From assembly GCF_026914265.1 (NCBI RefSeq), contig NC_069132.1, positions 68,896,993 to 68,960,992 of the forward strand: a stretch of 64,000 nt of DNA, written 5' to 3'. Below are positions 10,307 through 24,258 of this stretch, one piece after another. How positions within the stretch are numbered: the first letter of the stretch is position 1; each line of letters begins with the position of its first letter. Position numbers and translations under genes: made by a program. Source of the stretch: Mya arenaria (lineage: Eukaryota > Mollusca > Bivalvia > Myida > Myidae). Below the pieces are notes generated by a model, which made no database searches, was not told the DNA's origin, and worked only from the letters and a program-made list of their open reading frames with translations.

Positions 10307-13300
10307 CATTTAATAAGGCAATATTGCAGTAAAATGCAGTGTACATATAAATCAGGGTATAATCCAAGTGTTTAGAATTGTAGAACATCATCTCAGAGTC
10401 CTCATTTTTCCTAAACACACAAGATCTGGTCATTATGTAGTTTGCAAGTGTGTATTCAATTTTGGTCAATATAAGCCACATTTCACTAAACCTTTTGCCA
10501 TGTTGGTTAATACATTTACCCGTACTTAATAAATTGATATATCCTTGGCAATCGGCTTGCAATGTTAGAACAATTAACCACCAAATATTATGAATGCCTT
10601 TAAAATGAGATCAATGATTACAATAACTATGACATTTAAAACAAGGAAATATTATGAAAATAACTTATGAAATGATATTATAAACTACGGCAATGTTTCC
10701 TTAATAGGATTAACCTAAAGTGTTACTGGATATGAAAACTTGGCTATAAATATACATCGGATATATACTTTTTACTGGAATTAAAGCGGTCATGTGTTCA
10801 ATTACATTAAAATTATTGACTTAAATTTTGTGTTACAGTATATAACAGACAAAAACGATTGATGCGTTTTCACTTACTGGTATCATTTTAGGACTACTAT
10901 GGTCATTTAATATAGAAAATAATACAATTCAAAAACGTTTGATCGTGAGTTGCGTATAAAGCCCATATTTATTTGATAACATATACATTACACCATTTAA
11001 TCAATCGTTTTCATTACTTGAAGCGCTTTATTTGAAAGCTTTATAAATACCCTGTGATTGCTTTCAATGAGTGTTGTTAATTATTAAGTGATTATTAAGG
11101 TATCCCTTAAATCAAATAAATTGATATGCACTGCTTGAAGAGATATTGATTGTTTTGGGCTCTTTTTTCACCATAAATACTTAATCGAACCCGTCCGGAG
11201 TCTAGAGTGCAATACGAGAATAGAATTTCCAGCTAAAATATGTTTTTCACACAATTATACACTCTGGAAAAATTGCGGAGCAGTCTGGGTATTGCAATAC
11301 AACATATAACGATCATTGGCTCTTTGAAAAAAAACACTATCTAAACGAGGTTTGTTTGCATATTTCGAGGTGCTTATAGTAAAAAATAGAACATTTTTTT
11401 GAACAAGATTCATTAGTCTAAATAAATTTGGGATAGCAGTGAAAATAAAGTTTTGAATATGTTTAAGGGGTCGAAACTTTGTATATCTGGCATTTGAATG
11501 TCCTTGCTTATTTGGAATGACATTAAATGCTAGCGAGTAACTAGTATAGTAGTATTTGGTAACAAATGGAAAACAGTGCATTCAATTTAAAATATTAAGT
11601 GTTTCATTGGAGGCTACCTGAGAAAAAAATTGTGCATTGATTTTTGACTAATGTGAGTAAAAATATCTCTGTTCCAAGGCTTCATGGTTGCAAACAAGAG
11701 GCTAGAATCCAGAGAGGCCTAGAAACCCAGTAGGTTTACACGCTTTTAATCTTGTTATGTGTTGTTATAGGTTGCGCTTTTAAAATATATGTAAAAACAG
11801 ATATAATTTTTCATTAATTTTAGGTCTATGTGGTAAAATGAGTTGAGTTAGAGATTGCGATATGGCTTAATTACTTTTGAGATATTGGGGCCTGGACCTT
11901 ACCATAAATAAAATATGTTTCAAGGCAACCGATCAGAATGTGATTGTGATGCAAATGGGCGATATCGAGATGATTGTTATATCCGAGTTCACTTTGTGGA
12001 GTTCCTCGTTCTGTTCCTTATGAATTATACAATCTATATGGACAAGGTACTTAAGCTACTTGAATAGTGTGACATAAGTCTTGTAGACTCTGATATATGT
12101 ATACGAGCTGAAACCTGATGTGAAATATATGGATATTAGCAATGCAATACAGGGGTATGTGTTGGAGTTATAACCATGCTTTTTAAAGAGCAGGGTATTT
12201 AAAAAAAATGGGGCAATGTTTCAGGTATAAAGGGCACATTGTATCGGGCTAAAATAGGATATGAATTTGAAAGAAATGTTTTACAAATGTGTTTATATGA
12301 AATGTTAATCTACTTCTCCCAATTAGTTAAAGTTTTGTACATATTTTTACATCTAATAATAAAATAAGTTTTTAAACAAATAATTGTATGATGATATTAA
12401 GCATTCGATGCGATAAGGGCAGATATTAACACATCACCAAACTTTGATTGTTGAATTTGATTCAAAGACCGAAAAAGGGTACACAAGGTGGTCCCCAACA
12501 GGTCGCGGGCTCTACGAAAAGGGGCAGGGTGCATCAACCTTTTAAATTAAACATTCCGCTATTACCCTATTTATATGCACACAAAGATATCTTTGTTGAC
12601 CAATTTTGAAATATAATTTTATTAAATGAGTTATTAAATTATAGGCCGATGCTTCAGTTGATTTCAACAAACCTGTTTGCCAAATTAACCCTTAAGCCTA
12701 CACTAACTATACATTTTCCAGTTGAACTGATTAACTTTTTCATGAGCATTGTACTTGTTAGTGGAGAACTGTCTCTTGTTGCTCCTATTTGTCTAGGTGA
12801 TGGAAAATGCTATTACTAATGTAAGAAAATTATGTACCAATGCAATAGATAACCTGTTGAATTCGTGTTTGGCTTGTCCCTTTTGTCAATGCAAAATGGG
12901 AACCGGACACGTTTTTGGGGGGTCAGACATCGAGAAAAGTAGTTTCGCTTGAAGTTTATTTTTTTTCAATCTAATGATAAAAATTCGCGAGCATATTATA
13001 CTTTCCAGGACAGTAATTCAACTTTTAATAGCGTTTCTAACGCATTTCTCAAATATATAGCATTTGCTACGTTTTTTTTAACAAATATATAACTATTTTC
13101 CGCCCAGGTTTCCAATTTCTTTTTCGTGTTTGCCCCTTTAAAGTTACATAAACGTTTGTTGATAACCCGAAAACAAATTGGTTAACAATGAAAGACCTCT
13201 GCGTTGAAGAACACAATTAAGACACTTTAGACGCTTGATTTTATTAAATCCCGCGGATCATCGACTTATTTAGATGTTGAGAGGATTCACCGTTCTCGAC

Positions 13301-14054
13301 ATCACTGATGAAGGCAGAATCCTGTGTTTTATCGCAATGTTGTTTTTTTTGCAAAAACAAACATTAGTTGACAATACGTGCCATTGTTAACACAGTTATT
13401 GCCTAACTGTACAAACAGACCATAAGCGTCTGTTTCGATTTAAATGCGATATTCAATGTATTGATTGTGTGTATGGTAAATAACCCTATGTTATATATGT
13501 ATTCATAACGTTTTTTTTAACAGAAAAACAAAATGAACTAAACTAAACTAAACAAATTTTCGTTTTGCGGGTTCGGGTAACGGGGCTCAGAATGCCCTTC
13601 ATCCAAACTGTCGCATTTAATACGCTTCACTTCTATACAATTCTGACTTGTGTTCGTTTAACCAACAAACCTAGTTGCGATTTTGCATCTTGGAGAGATT
13701 TTAAACAGTAGAACCAAAATGTTTCAAGTATATGCTTTGAATGTTTCCAAAATCAACAAAAAAAGCTTGATGGTCTCTTTTATATAATACACGAAAACTG
13801 GTTTTGTATCTGGAGTGCAAGATTCTTAATTGCGTTGTGTATTTCATATAGATGGCACTGGCTAACAGTGAAAACGAAAACTTGCTCGGATGTAATATCT
13901 CCATGGACCATGTATTGCTTTCAAAGGGCAATATTTCTACATGTACTGAATGAGTCAAAAGTCGTAACAATATATACGAACTCTCAATCAGATAAGTACG
14001 GTGGCATAGGGTTGACACATTAATTAAAAAGAAATGGACATGACTTTCTTATTT

Positions 14055-14170
14055 TTCGACTAAGAATATCGTGGCTACAACTTACAACCTAATACCCACG
14101 ACTAAGCTTGTCGTGGTCAGGACTTATTATCTCATTCCCAAGCAGATGGCTATATCGTGGCCACGCCATA
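14055..14170. repeat. GTCGTGGCCACGAC-type palindromic repeats upstream of copy 2
   Basis: Several decayed variants of cgactaagtatgtcgtgg and tcgtggccacgac occur in alternating orientation. The same cluster lies upstream of copies 4 and 6 and not upstream of copies 1, 3, 5 and 7. Confidence 0.55.
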
Positions 14171-14522
14171 GTGTTCCTCAATGCAATAGAAAAGCTTTTG
14201 AAAATACTTAAGTTTTAAAAGAAGTTTTGTTATTGCTGTTTGTTGCTATTTGATAAACGTAAATAAAATAACTCAATTAAAACATTGGTTGGAAAAAATA
14301 AACCAACATGAAATCTGTGAGCGAGTGTCTTTAAAACTAGATAACGGCATCAGCACTCAAGTTCTTTAACGGGAGTTGTAATGCATATAAGATAGGACCA
14401 AAGTACAATCTATTGTTGCTTTTAATCATTACTATGATGAGGAAATATGCTTGAACTGAACTTAAAAGTACACCAACGCGCTTGTCAGTGTTGTTTATAT
14501 ACTGCGATATCTTCTTTTTATC

Positions 14523-17368
14523 TTGAGTCGCCGAGCGAGTTTGTTCGCAAAACAGACCCCAAGTCTACAGGTGGATATCAGTGCAGTTAACGACGCAGGT
14601 GGGTAAGATTTCAGACATGAAAAAAATGTAAAATATAGCACTGAGTGCCATGTGCTATGGATTGGATAACAGCGCTGTTAATGTCACAGTTTGGGTTGAG
14701 TTTAGTATAGCAACTAGTGCCATGTTAACAGTCTACAAGTGGTATCCAGAGCAGTCAATGTCGCAGGTGGTTTCAGGTTTGCTTAAAATGTAGAAAAAAA
14801 ATAAACGCTGGGTGCCATGTGTTAACAATCAAGAATAGTAGCTATTAGCCATATTAACGACGCAGGTGTAATAATAATAATAAGATTCAGTTAAGAAGTA
14901 GATACGCCGCGCGTGGATTCGGCATAGCTTTGAATTGTTTGATTGGGAAGATAGATATAATTATTGATGAGACACATAAACAGTAGTTTGATGTGTATAT
15001 CACATCATATGGTATGGACTGCGGAAAAATAATGATAAAACATTATGTGTTGTTTCCAGGTCTGACGCCGCTGCACCAGGCGGTTCTGGACGGAAACGAG
15101 GCGGCCGTCCGACTGTTCGTGGCTCACGGGTCGACGGTAAACAAACAGGACGAGGATTCCTGGACACCGCTGCACGCCGCATGCGCAGACGGACACGTAG
15201 ATATACTCAGGTAAGCTATCACTGTCCAGAATGCTTTGTATATTGAATTTAGTTGATGATGATCAAGCCTGGCACATGTGCCCCCCCCCCAGACACTTTG
15301 GTTTCCCCCAAAACATATAATCCAACATTTTCTCTTAACAGTATGTCAACGAGCGCGATCAGGAACCGTGTATAATAGATAATAAATATCGCGATCAGGA
15401 ACCGTGTATAATAGATGATCAATATTGTAATATAGTCCTGAATCATGATCAAGCTAGAAAAAACAATCTATAAATGAGGTCCATATCCCATATATGGCCA
15501 AAACTATAATCCAGTACGTTTGAACTAAGTTTTTATGTAAGGCCCATGTCCAGTGTTATTGATTAAAAAAAATAGTACATGAAATCTATGTGTAAATTGC
15601 TCCCAAATTGGCACCCTGGAATTGGATACGTCCTGTCTGTGTTTCACGTCAGGAAAGCAGAACACCAAAATGTTTGTCAGATCGATCTTGCATTAGGTTC
15701 TCTTGAAAGCTGGACAACCAAGTATAATTGGACTGCCAGTCTGACTGGTGATTTGTCATAGCACTTAAAATAATACACTGATAAAACCTTTTACTTAAGC
15801 TGTCTCTTAGTGTTATCGATGGTGCGGAACAAGTGTTTTTGAGCCATATTGTCTTTTTCAACACTATTTCTTCTGGTCGTAATATATCATGTTACTTTAA
15901 ACAATTTCCTTTTAATATGTCTATGAACACGGTAAGTTTGATATTATTTCTATAGATGAATTAATTACTGTAAGAAAACACCAACAAACATGCCTTTCCT
16001 ACACATGCATCTTGTTGTTTCAGGTTATCTCTTTTGCGTATAATATCTAGTTTTTATGATTTATTGCGTTTGTCTGGTGTATTAACATACTCTATTTGCT
16101 GCAAATTCCCAGGAACATGTTGTAATTGCTCGGTTTGTACGTCTACTTGTACTTACGCTCGTAAATTAGCTTATAAAAGCACAATCAAAATGCCTTTGTG
16201 CAACGATGAGAAAGTCAATTTTCGGCAACTCAATGTTTGGTTTTAGTTGGTTGATGTGAAAGTGACGCAGACTTCAGCTGTAAAAATATATAATAGAACA
16301 CTGCTATATTCTAAAGCCACATCTGTAGCCACAAATGAAGAACATCAGTAGTAAAATTACACCTGTAGCTATATTTGCTACACCTATCAACTGCAACAGT
16401 CTGATGTAATTTTACGCTGTATTTTATAGCTGTAGCAACGAGTTGAAATACAATAGCAGGTATAATGTAAGTTATAACTATTAACACATAAATGTTATTG
16501 AATTTGAAAGGTCACTGTGGTAATATCGTGACTTTTTAGCCAGGTGGAACGCCAAAGTTAGCACTCTGATCCATTACATCTTGTAACGTTGTGTCTCTTG
16601 TTTGATGTTTGTTTAGATTTCGTGTTTATACCTTTAAACAGGGTTTTGGTCTCGGCATCTTGTAACGTTGTGTCTCTTGTCAAATGTTTGTTTAGAGTTG
16701 GTGTTTATACCTTTAAACAGGGTTTTGGTCTGGGCATCTTGTAACGTTGTGTCTCTTGTTTGGTGTTTTTTAATGTTGGTGCTTATACCTTGAAACGGGG
16801 TTTTGGTCAGGGCATCTTGTAACGTTGTGACTCTTGTTTGATATTTGTTTGCCTTGGGGTTTGTACCCCATTATATTCAATTGTGTTACTGGTAGTGCCC
16901 ACAACACCAAAGAACATTCTGGTAGACTGAACCTTTTGCAGGAATCCAATAACATGAAAAAACCTCTGGCCATCATAATGTAGTTTTTATGATGCTGAGC
17001 AAACTTGTTTTAGAAATAAATGTACCACATAATCACTATGATCATCTGTTCTCTCAGATTTCCACTTGAAAGAGGAACTGCCAAGCATAGTCAGATAAAT
17101 GGTTTCAGGTTTCGATGTTTAGTAGGTTTCCTGTAGCGAAATGAATTAACAATCCTGACAATTATGAATCTGTTATTCCAGGTTTCTACTTGAAAGTGGG
17201 GCTGACAAGAACATCTTGACAGACGAAGGCGAGCGACCCCTGGATCTGGTGGAACCGTCTGACCTCCCAACCATCCGGGTCATGCTAAGTGACGTGAAAC
17301 CAAATACTGATAACCAATCAGAAGACGAGTTGTACGATGACGTCACTGATAATGATGTCACTGGATGA
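14523..17368 (+). pseudogene. PPP1R27-like copy 2 (start lost, exon 1 shortened in frame)
   Basis: The exon-like blocks are 14523-14598, 15060-15210 and 17182-17368. Exon 1 has TTG where the other copies have ATG. It jumps from LFAKQTP directly to SLQVDISAVNDAG, an in-frame loss of 105 nt that removes the KGVRF docking motif and the LRRASL site. Exons 2 and 3 are fully open with good splice sites (ttccag, gtaagc, ttccag), with changes such as LLVAHGA to LFVAHGS and DDDV to YDDV. Either it is a pseudogene or it starts elsewhere and makes an ankyrin-only protein without PP1 docking. Intron 2 lacks the 1.6 kb TIR element and the SINE seen in copies 1 and 5. Confidence 0.7.
16580..16865. repeat. 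79-bp minisatellite, about 4 units, copy 2 intron 2
   Basis: Units start at about 16580, 16659, 16738 and 16816, with the same sequence as in the other copies. Confidence 0.75.
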
Positions 17369-17787
17369 CATAGTTATATGTCTCGCGTTTTGGTGCTATT
17401 GTAAATAACTAATCAATTTGTTAAAACTCATAGTTCATCATATGTGTTTATGGTACTCGATATGAAGAACTGGACAATTTTATTGTGTATGACTTTATCA
17501 TGGCCATATAAAAAAATTCATTACGCTGCAAAATGCCTGCATCGTCATTGATGTGTACATATTAATCAATCATTCAAATACGGTATGATAAAGGGTGTTT
17601 TAAAAGTATTAATAGGCACTGAATAAGCCAATGTTACAGAAAATTGCAGTGTTTATATAAATCAGGGTGTTTCCAACTGTCTAGAATTTAAACATCATCT
17701 AAGAAATCAATCCTTTTTTTCTAAGCTTACGCACACGATCTAGTTTTGGTCACCATGTAGATTGCAAGTGTGTATTCAATTTCGGTC

Positions 17788-17793
17788 AATAAA
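17788..17793 (+). promoter_or_regulatory. Possible poly(A) signal, copy 2
   Basis: AATAAA in ggtcaataaaagccaca, about 420 bases after the stop. It is shared with the flanks of copies 3 and 5. Confidence 0.35.
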
Positions 17794-17966
17794 AGCCACA
17801 TTTAACCAGTCCATTTGCCATGTTGGTAAAATTTGCCAACATGGATTGGTTTTATGCATGAACCAATACCAATTTGGCAATCGGCTTGCACTCTCAGAAC
17901 TATAAACCACCATTTATTATAAATCATTTTTATAAGATCGATAATTTCAATTACTATGCCATTTAA

Positions 17967-17970
<4 letters not shown>

Positions 17971-18050
<80 letters not shown>
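17971..18050. repeat. (AT)40 microsatellite
   Basis: An uninterrupted run of 80 bases of alternating A and T. It is absent from the equivalent position after copies 1, 3, 5 and 6. Confidence 0.98.
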
Positions 18051-18054
<4 letters not shown>

Positions 18055-21000
18055 AATTTAAGAGACTGATCATAAACAACGACCCTGTCACCTTAATAGG
18101 ATGACTCTAATGTGTGTCTTGTTTTCAAAACTTCGCTATGAAATCATTGTAAATATACATTGGACACATTCATTTTTGCTAATGACTTCAATTCTGTGTT
18201 GTACGATATATTGGACAAAACTTGTGCGACAATACATGAGTATTCATCTACTGGTTTTACTTGGATAGCTTTATAAATACCCTGTGAATAATTTCAATGA
18301 GTTTTGTTAATTATTAAATGATTATTGGGTATCCCTTAAATCAAATAAAATTGTTATGCACTGCATGAACAAATCTTGATTGTTTTAGGCTCGCTTTTCA
18401 GCATAAATACCTAATCTAATACGTCCGGAGTACAACACGATGAAAGAATTGCCAGCTAGCAGATGTTTCCCACTCAATTATATACCATGGAAATAAAGTT
18501 AGCCGTGGAGCATTCTGGGCCTTACAGTAGATCATATAGCAATAACGATCACTGGCTCTTTGAAACTCTTAACGAGTTTTGTTTGCATATTTCGAGGTTC
18601 TTAGAGCAGAAAATATTTTTTGATCCATATTTATGTGAAAAGCAACAGACACAAGCTCAGTAGCCAAAGGTTTATACATAAGCCCCGTTTAACGGCACAG
18701 GGTAAACGCCAATGACATAGAACACACAAAAAAATTACAAACAATAATCATGGAACAACGGCACAAAACTCGTTTTAAATATGCATTGCAAATGTACTCT
18801 TTTCTAGATTTTAAATAGTAAGGAGTGCCATTACACTAAGGACTTTTATATTGCATTACAAAATATATCAAAACAAACTTGTGCTATGCTACATAAGTTT
18901 TCATCTACTCATGTACTGGTTGCAACAAAACCCTATATTTATTTCATAACATATCCATTACATCATTGAATCAATCGTTTTCGTTATTTGAAGCGCTTTA
19001 TTGATAACTTTATAAATACCATGTGATTAATTTGCGATGAGTTTTGCTAATTAATGAGTAATTATTGAGAATCCTTCAAACCAAATAACTTGCTATGCAC
19101 AGCTTGAAAAAACCGTATCGTTTGAGATTCGTTCTGCAGCATTAAGTTCGAAATCAAAATGTTGAGCACACTTGATCTTTTCCCGTCCAGAGTGCAACAC
19201 GAAAAAGAATTTCCAGTTAGCAGATATTGACCTCATAATTATACACGCTGGAAATAAAGTGAGCAGTGAATATTCTGGGCCTTACTGTAGATCATATAAC
19301 AATAGCGATCACTGGCTCTATGAAAAAGACAATATATCTTAACGAGTTTTGCTTGTATGTTGCGAGATGCTTATAGTTATAGAAAAAAATAAGGCAAATC
19401 TGGAATATCAGTGAAAATAATGTTTTGAATTTGTTTCAAAATTAGCGACTTACTAAACCTGAAATATGAATGGCATTGGTTATTTAAATGGTTATAATTG
19501 CTAGCTTATAGCAAACTAAGTAGTATGATTTATTACAAATGGAAAACTGTGGATCTTATTTATAATATTAAGTGTTTGTGTTGGAGGTTATCTGAGAACA
19601 AAAATTTTCGCATTGATTTTTGGCATTTGTGCGTAAAAATCACTCTGTTTCAAGCGTTAATGTAAACCAGAGATCAGAATCCAAAGAGGTCTACAAACAC
19701 AGAGGGGATACCGGCTGTTGGCACGCGTTTGATTCTTATATTCGTTCATTTGAAAAACCTTGAACTACCATAAATAAAATTCTTATACGGAAGCCGAACC
19801 AGCCGATCACAGGGTAATTGTGATGCAAATGAGAGATATCGAGATGGGTTTCTCGATGTTATATTGAACTGATTGTTATATCCGAGTTCACTTTGTGGGT
19901 GTTATGTTTATGTTCCTTATAAATTATACAGATTGTATGGGCAATGGAATTATGGTGCTGGAATAGTGCGATACAAGTCTTGTACACACTGATGTATGTT
20001 TGTGGGCTGACATCAGATGTGAAATATATGGATATAAGCAACGTCTTTACAGAGGTATATGTTGATGTTAAGGCCATTTTTTAAGTGCAGGGTATTTCAG
20101 AAATTAGGCAGGGTGGCACCGAAGGTGAAAAGGGGACATACATTGTATCGGACTGTAACCAAATAAAATATTGTATGATTTAGACAGGAAATGTTAAAAA
20201 TGTGTTAATTGTGTACAACAGCCAAATAGGAAGCGTTTTGTATACATCAATAAAAATAAATTAAGTTCTTAAACAAATCAAAATAATTATGTGATAATAT
20301 AAAGTATTCGAAGTATACACATAACTCAAGTTTATTTTGATTGTTGAATTTTATTAAAAAAGAAAAGAAGGGCACACATTCCTGTGTCAAACAGGCCGAG
20401 TGTTGTACGAAAAAAGGGCAGGGAGCAGCACCCTTCTTAAACTCTTCAAATAAAACTCTACACGTGCGAAAGCTTTAATATCGTTGTTAACCAATCTTGA
20501 AAAATACATGTACCATATTTAAATAAATATTAAATTATTGGTCGATTCTTCAGTTGAATAACATCCACAAGTTTGCTATGAATATTTATTCAAAAAGCTA
20601 CAGAAACAAGCTCAGTAGCAAAAAGTTTAAACATAAACCCGGTTCAGTGGCACTGGGCAAACGCCAAAGACATAGAACACAAAAAGCAAAGCTGATATTG
20701 TCAATATCTTACCCATTGAACTGACGAATTATGATCTATTCTTTCTTTTGTTGCTCTTATTTGTTTAGCTGATGGAAGAATGCTATGATAATAATGTACG
20801 AGAATGATATCCCAATGTGAAAACGTGTGTAAATCGTGTTTGCTTTGTCCCTTTTCCGTGGTCACTGTAATATGGCCTGTTTTATAAGGGCTCAGACATC
20901 AAAACTTTTAATTTTGTATTTAACGTTCCCAGCATTAAAGGTTAAAGCAACGAATATATAATTAACGCTTTTCAGAGAAACGTAACTGTTTCTTCCACAT

Positions 21001-23122
21001 TTCTTGATATTTATTAAGTATGTAAGGAATTTCCTCAAATTTTGTTACATCTTGGAATGGGACGGGGTCTATGATATTGTTAAATAATCCGTAACTTACA
21101 TATAATGTCATTATTGTAGACAAATGTTTTTCTTTTGTATTATTCTGAAATATACCAATTATACGTGACCTAGCAAAACAAGGACATTGCAAAGACTGTC
21201 AGTTTTTGAGTTTCAGAAACTAAACAACCGCTTGAAGCTTTTTGTAGTAATATGTAACATTATTAATGGCATACGCTATCTCTCTTTATCTGTGAAACTT
21301 TGTTTGCAGCATTAAGTTTGTGAACAATGTAAGGAACATTAGCTTTGTGAACATTCTCAGTAACTGAAGCAGCGGATAAGTAGACTGCCAATTATCAGTT
21401 TGCATATTGCTTTGTTGTTGATAACCGGAATACAACTTGGAAAACAATGAACGATGCCGACAATGGTCCAAACTTATAAACCTCGTAAATGAAGAACACT
21501 TTAGACGCTTGATTTTATTAAATACGAACCATTAACCTATTTTAGATGTTGAAAAGTTTCACCGATCTCGACATCACTGATGAATGCCCAAGGTATTCGC
21601 TGGGAGTTGTAATGCATATTAGACAGGAACACGGTCAAATCAGTTTCATGATGAGGGAATATACTTGAATAGAACGTTATAGTATCGAAGTACCCCAGGA
21701 CGTTAATGGAATTCTTATACTGTGAACTCTTTATTTTCCAGTTGTATCTATAACACTGTTGTTTTCAACAATGAGTCGCCGAGCGAGTTTGTTCGCAAAA
21801 CAGAACCCGGAAGAAAAGAAACCAAAATGTGTCCGCTTTCCAGACGAGCTTGTCTTTCTTGACAACATAAAAGAGAATGACGTGCATGCTCTTGGATCCA
21901 TGCTAAGGAGAGCAAGTCTACAAGTGGACATCAGTGCAATTAACGACGCAGGTGGGTCAGAGTTTAGACATTACAAAATGTAGAATATAGCAATGAGTGC
22001 CATATGCTAAGGATTGGATAACAGCGTTGTTAATGGCAGTTTAGAAGTAGATACACCGCGGTTGGATTCGGCATAGTTTGGAATTGTTTGATTGGGAAAC
22101 ATATATAATTATTGATGAGACACATAAACAGTAGTTTGATGTATGTCAACGAGCGCGATCAGGAACCGTGTTTAATAGATTATAAATATAATAATTTAGT
22201 CCTAAATCATGATCAAACGTGAAAAAACACACAACTTAAATCAGGTTCAGATCCCCCTGGTCAAAACTATAAACTAGTACGTTTGAACAAAGCTCTTGTG
22301 TGAGGCCAAATTCCAGTATTATTACCTACGGATTTAGCGAATGAAATCTATGGGTAAATTGCTCAATTGGATAATAAGAATGTCTCTCACAAATTGGCAC
22401 CCTGGAATTGGATACGTCCTGTCTGTGTTTCACGTCAGGACATCGCTGGAAAGCAGAACACCAGAATCTCTGTCAGATCGATTGGCTATATTGCTTTAGG
22501 TTCTCTTTGAAAGTTAAACAACCAAGCTTTATATGACGGCAATACCGACTGATAATTTGTCATAGCACTTAAAAGAATATCCTATTAGAATCTTTGACTC
22601 AATCTGTCTCTTAGTATTATCGATGGTGCGGAATAAGTGATTTTGAGCCATATTGTCTCCTTCAACATAAATACTTCTGGTTGCAATACATGTATGCCAT
22701 GTGACTTTAAAATATCTACTTTCAATAGGTCTATGCACACGGTCCGATTTAGCTTATTTCTATAAATATGCAAAATTACTTTGAAATAAATCCAACAAAA
22801 ATGCTTTTCCGACTTCTGCACTTGTTGTTTGAGGATATTTCTTTCACGTATAATGTCTAGTTATATTATGATTTATTGTGTTAGTCTAGTGTATTCACAT
22901 GCTATTGCTGCTGCAAATTCCCAAGAACATGTTAATACTGCCCTTTTTGTTCGTCTACTAGTACATCCACTCGTAAATTAGCTGATAAAAGCATGATCAA
23001 AATGCCTTTGAGCAACTAAGACAAAGTTAATTTTCGGTAAATCAACGCTTCGATTGAATTAGTTGATGAGAAAGCGATGCAAACTGTACACGTATGGATC
23101 CTCCGCGAAAGTGCCCGCCTCA

Positions 23123-23290
23123 CCGCCTGATAGCTCAGTGGTAGTGCGATCGCTTCGGGTGCGGAAGGTCGGGGGTTCAACCCCGGCCGCGTCAAACCGA
23201 AATACGCTTAAATATGGTACCAGTTGCGCTCGGCATTAGAAGGGTATTGCTGGGAAAATGGTGTTCTCAATACTGGTTCAACCCAGGAAA
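23123..23290 (+). mobile_element. tRNA-derived SINE, copy 3 intron 2 (best preserved head)
   Basis: The head has tagctcagtggtag (box A), an anticodon-arm-like cgcttcgggtgcgg and box B ggggttcaacccc. The cttcggg loop equals that of tRNA-Pro(CGG), so a proline tRNA origin is likely. There is no proper acceptor stem, so it is not a working tRNA gene. Confidence 0.65.
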
Positions 23291-24258
23291 TTTGTATCCA
23301 AACATTCTAAATGCAAGAGTTAGGATATCGCACCTGGATTTTACTGCGAATGCAATCACTTCTTAATCATGTCACTAATGGCTTTTAAACACAATCTAGG
23401 TCGCGATGTCGTCACGGCGGGGTCAAGCAATAATGCAACCAAATATCGCAGGCAGACCTTGATTAACTCAAATGAACAAGCAATTAGTTTATTATTATTA
23501 CTATTAGTAGTACGTTCAATGTTATACAGAGGCAGTGGGCTTTCTCTGATGTGTACAGTCAATTAACAGGGGCTATAGATGTTGCACTTGATTCAGATTA
23601 ACTGAGTGTATTTGGGCGGAGCAAAAGCCACGATCATTCAATGCTTCAAAACCTCCAAATGTTCATTTGTAAAGGGTAGTATCACGGCAGAAATGCACTC
23701 ACCAAAGCAATCGATTCTAGTTAACTTAGACGCACCAAGTGGCATACAAGTATACTATCATAACAGTAAGACAAAACATATATCTTCAGCTGTAAATATA
23801 TAGTAAAGCTGTATTTTATAGCTTCATATGTAGCCATACATAAAACATAACATCAGTCGTAAAATTACAGCTGTAGCTATATTTGCTAACCCTATAAACT
23901 ACATTTGTACAACAACCTGATGTAAATATACGTCTGTAGCTGTATTGTTGGTACTGCTGTATTTTATAGCAGTCAGTAGTAACGCGTTTAAATACGATAG
24001 GAGCTATAATGTACAGCTGTAGCTATTAACAAATACCTGTTATTGAATTTGAAAGGTCACTGTTGTCATATCGTAACTTTTGAGCCAAGTGGAACGCCAT
24101 ATACAGGACCCTCCCAGCAAGCAAGGCTAAATGGGTCCCGTATGGGCTGAATCTGGGCAAAAAGCCCATATGGGGCCCAAATTGGGGAATTGATTCTGAC
24201 AATCATTAATCTTTTATCCAATTTAAAAGTGCACCAAGGATCGAGGCTGTACGAGGAT

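Larger units (their letters stand above)
10055..14522. other. Intergenic DNA between copies 1 and 2
   Basis: It begins with the 3' flank shared by all copies (tatgtctcgcgttttggt). It continues through the same intergenic blocks as 1-4231, then the upstream region shared with copies 4 and 6, including GTCGTGG-type palindromes at about 14055-14170. No gene was seen. Confidence 0.55.
17369..21770. other. Intergenic DNA between copies 2 and 3
   Basis: It is closely related to 1-4231, including the doubled block (about 18290-18660 and 18950-19340). It carries an (AT)n tract. No gene was seen. Confidence 0.55.

Noticed and set aside
23123-23196. Functional tRNA gene
   Set aside because: The promoter boxes are good but the acceptor stem does not pair and a SINE body follows. 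Relatives in copies 1 and 5 are decayed.
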